Below are positions 5,950 to 6,576 of a DNA stretch of 6,576 bases, piece by piece (the first letter of the stretch is position 1; every line of letters begins with the position of its first letter). Below the pieces are notes generated by a model. That model did no database searches. It had not been told where the DNA came from and saw only the letters and a list, made by a program, of their open reading frames with translations. Origin of the DNA: Bacillota bacterium. GTDB lineage: Bacteria; Bacillota; Clostridia; Lachnospirales; Lachnospiraceae. The stretch is from positions 1 through 6,576 of the forward strand of contig JAEZQN010000299.1 in NCBI GenBank assembly GCA_023441145.1. The letters are read 5' to 3'. Made by a program: the position numbers and the translations under genes.

Positions 5950-5996
5950 TATATAAGTATAAAAGTGAGAGGAGTAAAGAAGCCTTCTCATATGTC

Positions 5997-6032
5997 AAAA
6001 AGGAATCATCAATAATGATGGTTCCTTTTTTT
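5997..6032 (+). terminator. Strong bidirectional terminator between convergent genes
   Basis: A 15-bp stem (5997-6011 with 6016-6030, one G-T wobble) with an ATAA loop ends in seven T residues (6026-6032) on the plus strand. On the minus strand it ends in five T residues (6001-5997). It terminates the symporter-reductase operon from the left and the aldo/keto reductase gene from the right. A smaller imperfect stem, TGAGAGG/CCTTCTCA, precedes it within 5965-5990. Confidence 0.9.
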
Positions 6033-6081
6033 GTGGTGGGGATTACGTTGATATAAAACACAACTTCTTGGCTCTCATAAA

Positions 6082-6576
6082 TTACTTCAATATGTCATTA
6101 ATCTCTTTCATTTGTGCTGGTGTAAGAGGACCAAAATCCATGGCTTTGGCATTTTCTTCTACCTGTTGTACCGTTTTAAACCCAGGAATAGGGATTGTAA
6201 CACCACTTTTTGCCCAAATCCAAGCTAGTGAACCTTGTACCAGGGTTCTGCCATCACTGGTTAAGATATCACGAATAGCATTTAGTTTACTTAAAGCTTC
6301 CGGATTAGGTTTTCCATTTTTGAAACTATCTTCAGCCCAAGTATGTCCAGCACCACGAACATCCTCCTTCGTGATAAAGGAATCTTTCGTATATTTACCA
6401 CTTAATAGTCCCATTGCTAATGGACCACGATTAATACTTGCCAATCCTTGATTCTCACACATGCTTAAAATTACATCATTTCCTGTAAAAACATTTAGTT
6501 GTTGCTCAATAGCAGAACAATTTGGTTGTTTCGCAAATATTTTTGCACCTTCACTTAAGTCCGTACTCCATCCATA
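6082..6576 (-). CDS. Aldo/keto reductase, C-terminal part (runs off window)
   Basis: The frame is open from the right edge to TAA 6084-6082, giving the last 164 residues of an NAD(P)H-dependent aldo/keto reductase; full-length relatives are about 310-330 residues, so roughly half is missing. Numbering from the edge: YGWSTDLSEG opens the visible part; QQLNVFTGN (25-33) corresponds to the strand that normally reads Q-x-x-x-N-x-x; NRGPLAMGLLSGKY (49-62) is the classic phosphate-loop region; IPIPGFKTVQQVEEN (128-142) is the NADP 2'-phosphate/adenine-binding segment with its conserved Lys134, Glu141 and Asn142. The catalytic Asp-Tyr-Lys-His tetrad lies upstream of the window and cannot be checked. 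The ATG at 6462 is internal, not the start. Convergent with the disulfide reductase and sharing its terminator; no functional link is evident. Substrate cannot be predicted. Confidence 0.92.
   Translation of the reverse strand, partial: YGWSTDLSEGAKIFAKQPNCSAIEQQLNVFTGNDVILSMCENQGLASINRGPLAMGLLSGKYTKDSFITKEDVRGAGHTWAEDSFKNGKPNPEALSKLNAIRDILTSDGRTLVQGSLAWIWAKSGVTIPIPGFKTVQQVEENAKAMDFGPLTPAQMKEINDILK

Noticed and set aside
5741..6061. Minus-strand 106-codon frame over the end of the reductase gene
   Set aside because: It crosses the terminator and is antisense to conserved reductase sequence; starts at GTG without a ribosome binding site.
6068..6451. 127-codon plus-strand open frame at the right end
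   Set aside because: It lies opposite the clear aldo/keto reductase frame, starts with TTG without a ribosome binding site, and shows no recognisable motif.

Overview
The window looks like the chromosome of a low-GC, endospore-former-type Firmicute, most likely a Clostridia/Lachnospiraceae relative. This rests on the AT-rich base composition, strong AGGAGG-type ribosome binding sites, compact poly-T terminators and the flavour of the proteins. I inferred this from the sequence alone and cannot name a species.

Layout. Positions 1-128 hold a strong hairpin terminator and the 3' flank of a minus-strand gene. Positions 129-1652 (minus) encode a membrane-bound methyl-accepting chemotaxis protein (MCP) with six predicted N-terminal membrane helices and no visible HAMP domain. 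Positions 1667-2115 form a gene-free stretch with several short hairpins, a short direct repeat, and a 120-codon frame interrupted only by TAG. Positions about 2116-2930 hold the wreck of an IS30-family insertion sequence. Its transposase keeps the N-terminal helix-turn-helix and cysteine-rich region, then frameshifts and breaks off before the catalytic core. An imperfect 20-bp direct repeat lies on either side of the transposase fragment.

Positions 2944-5949 (plus) are the functional centre: a sigma-A-type promoter, a leader of about 235 nt with a possible short ORF, a TcyP-type cystine symporter gene, and 21 bp later a flavoprotein disulfide reductase of the CoA-disulfide reductase/NADH oxidase group. 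The likely shared job is to bring in cystine or a related disulfide and reduce it, or maintain low-molecular-weight thiols, at the expense of NAD(P)H. The operon ends at a strong bidirectional terminator (5997-6032), which also serves the convergent minus-strand aldo/keto reductase gene. That gene runs off the right edge, so only its C-terminal 164 residues are visible.

I see no CRISPR array, rRNA, tRNA or recognisable riboswitch. No wholly new multi-gene system is evident. The points most worth a second look are the transporter-reductase pairing with its odd leader, the TAG-only frame upstream of the IS remnant, and the architecture of the broken IS.
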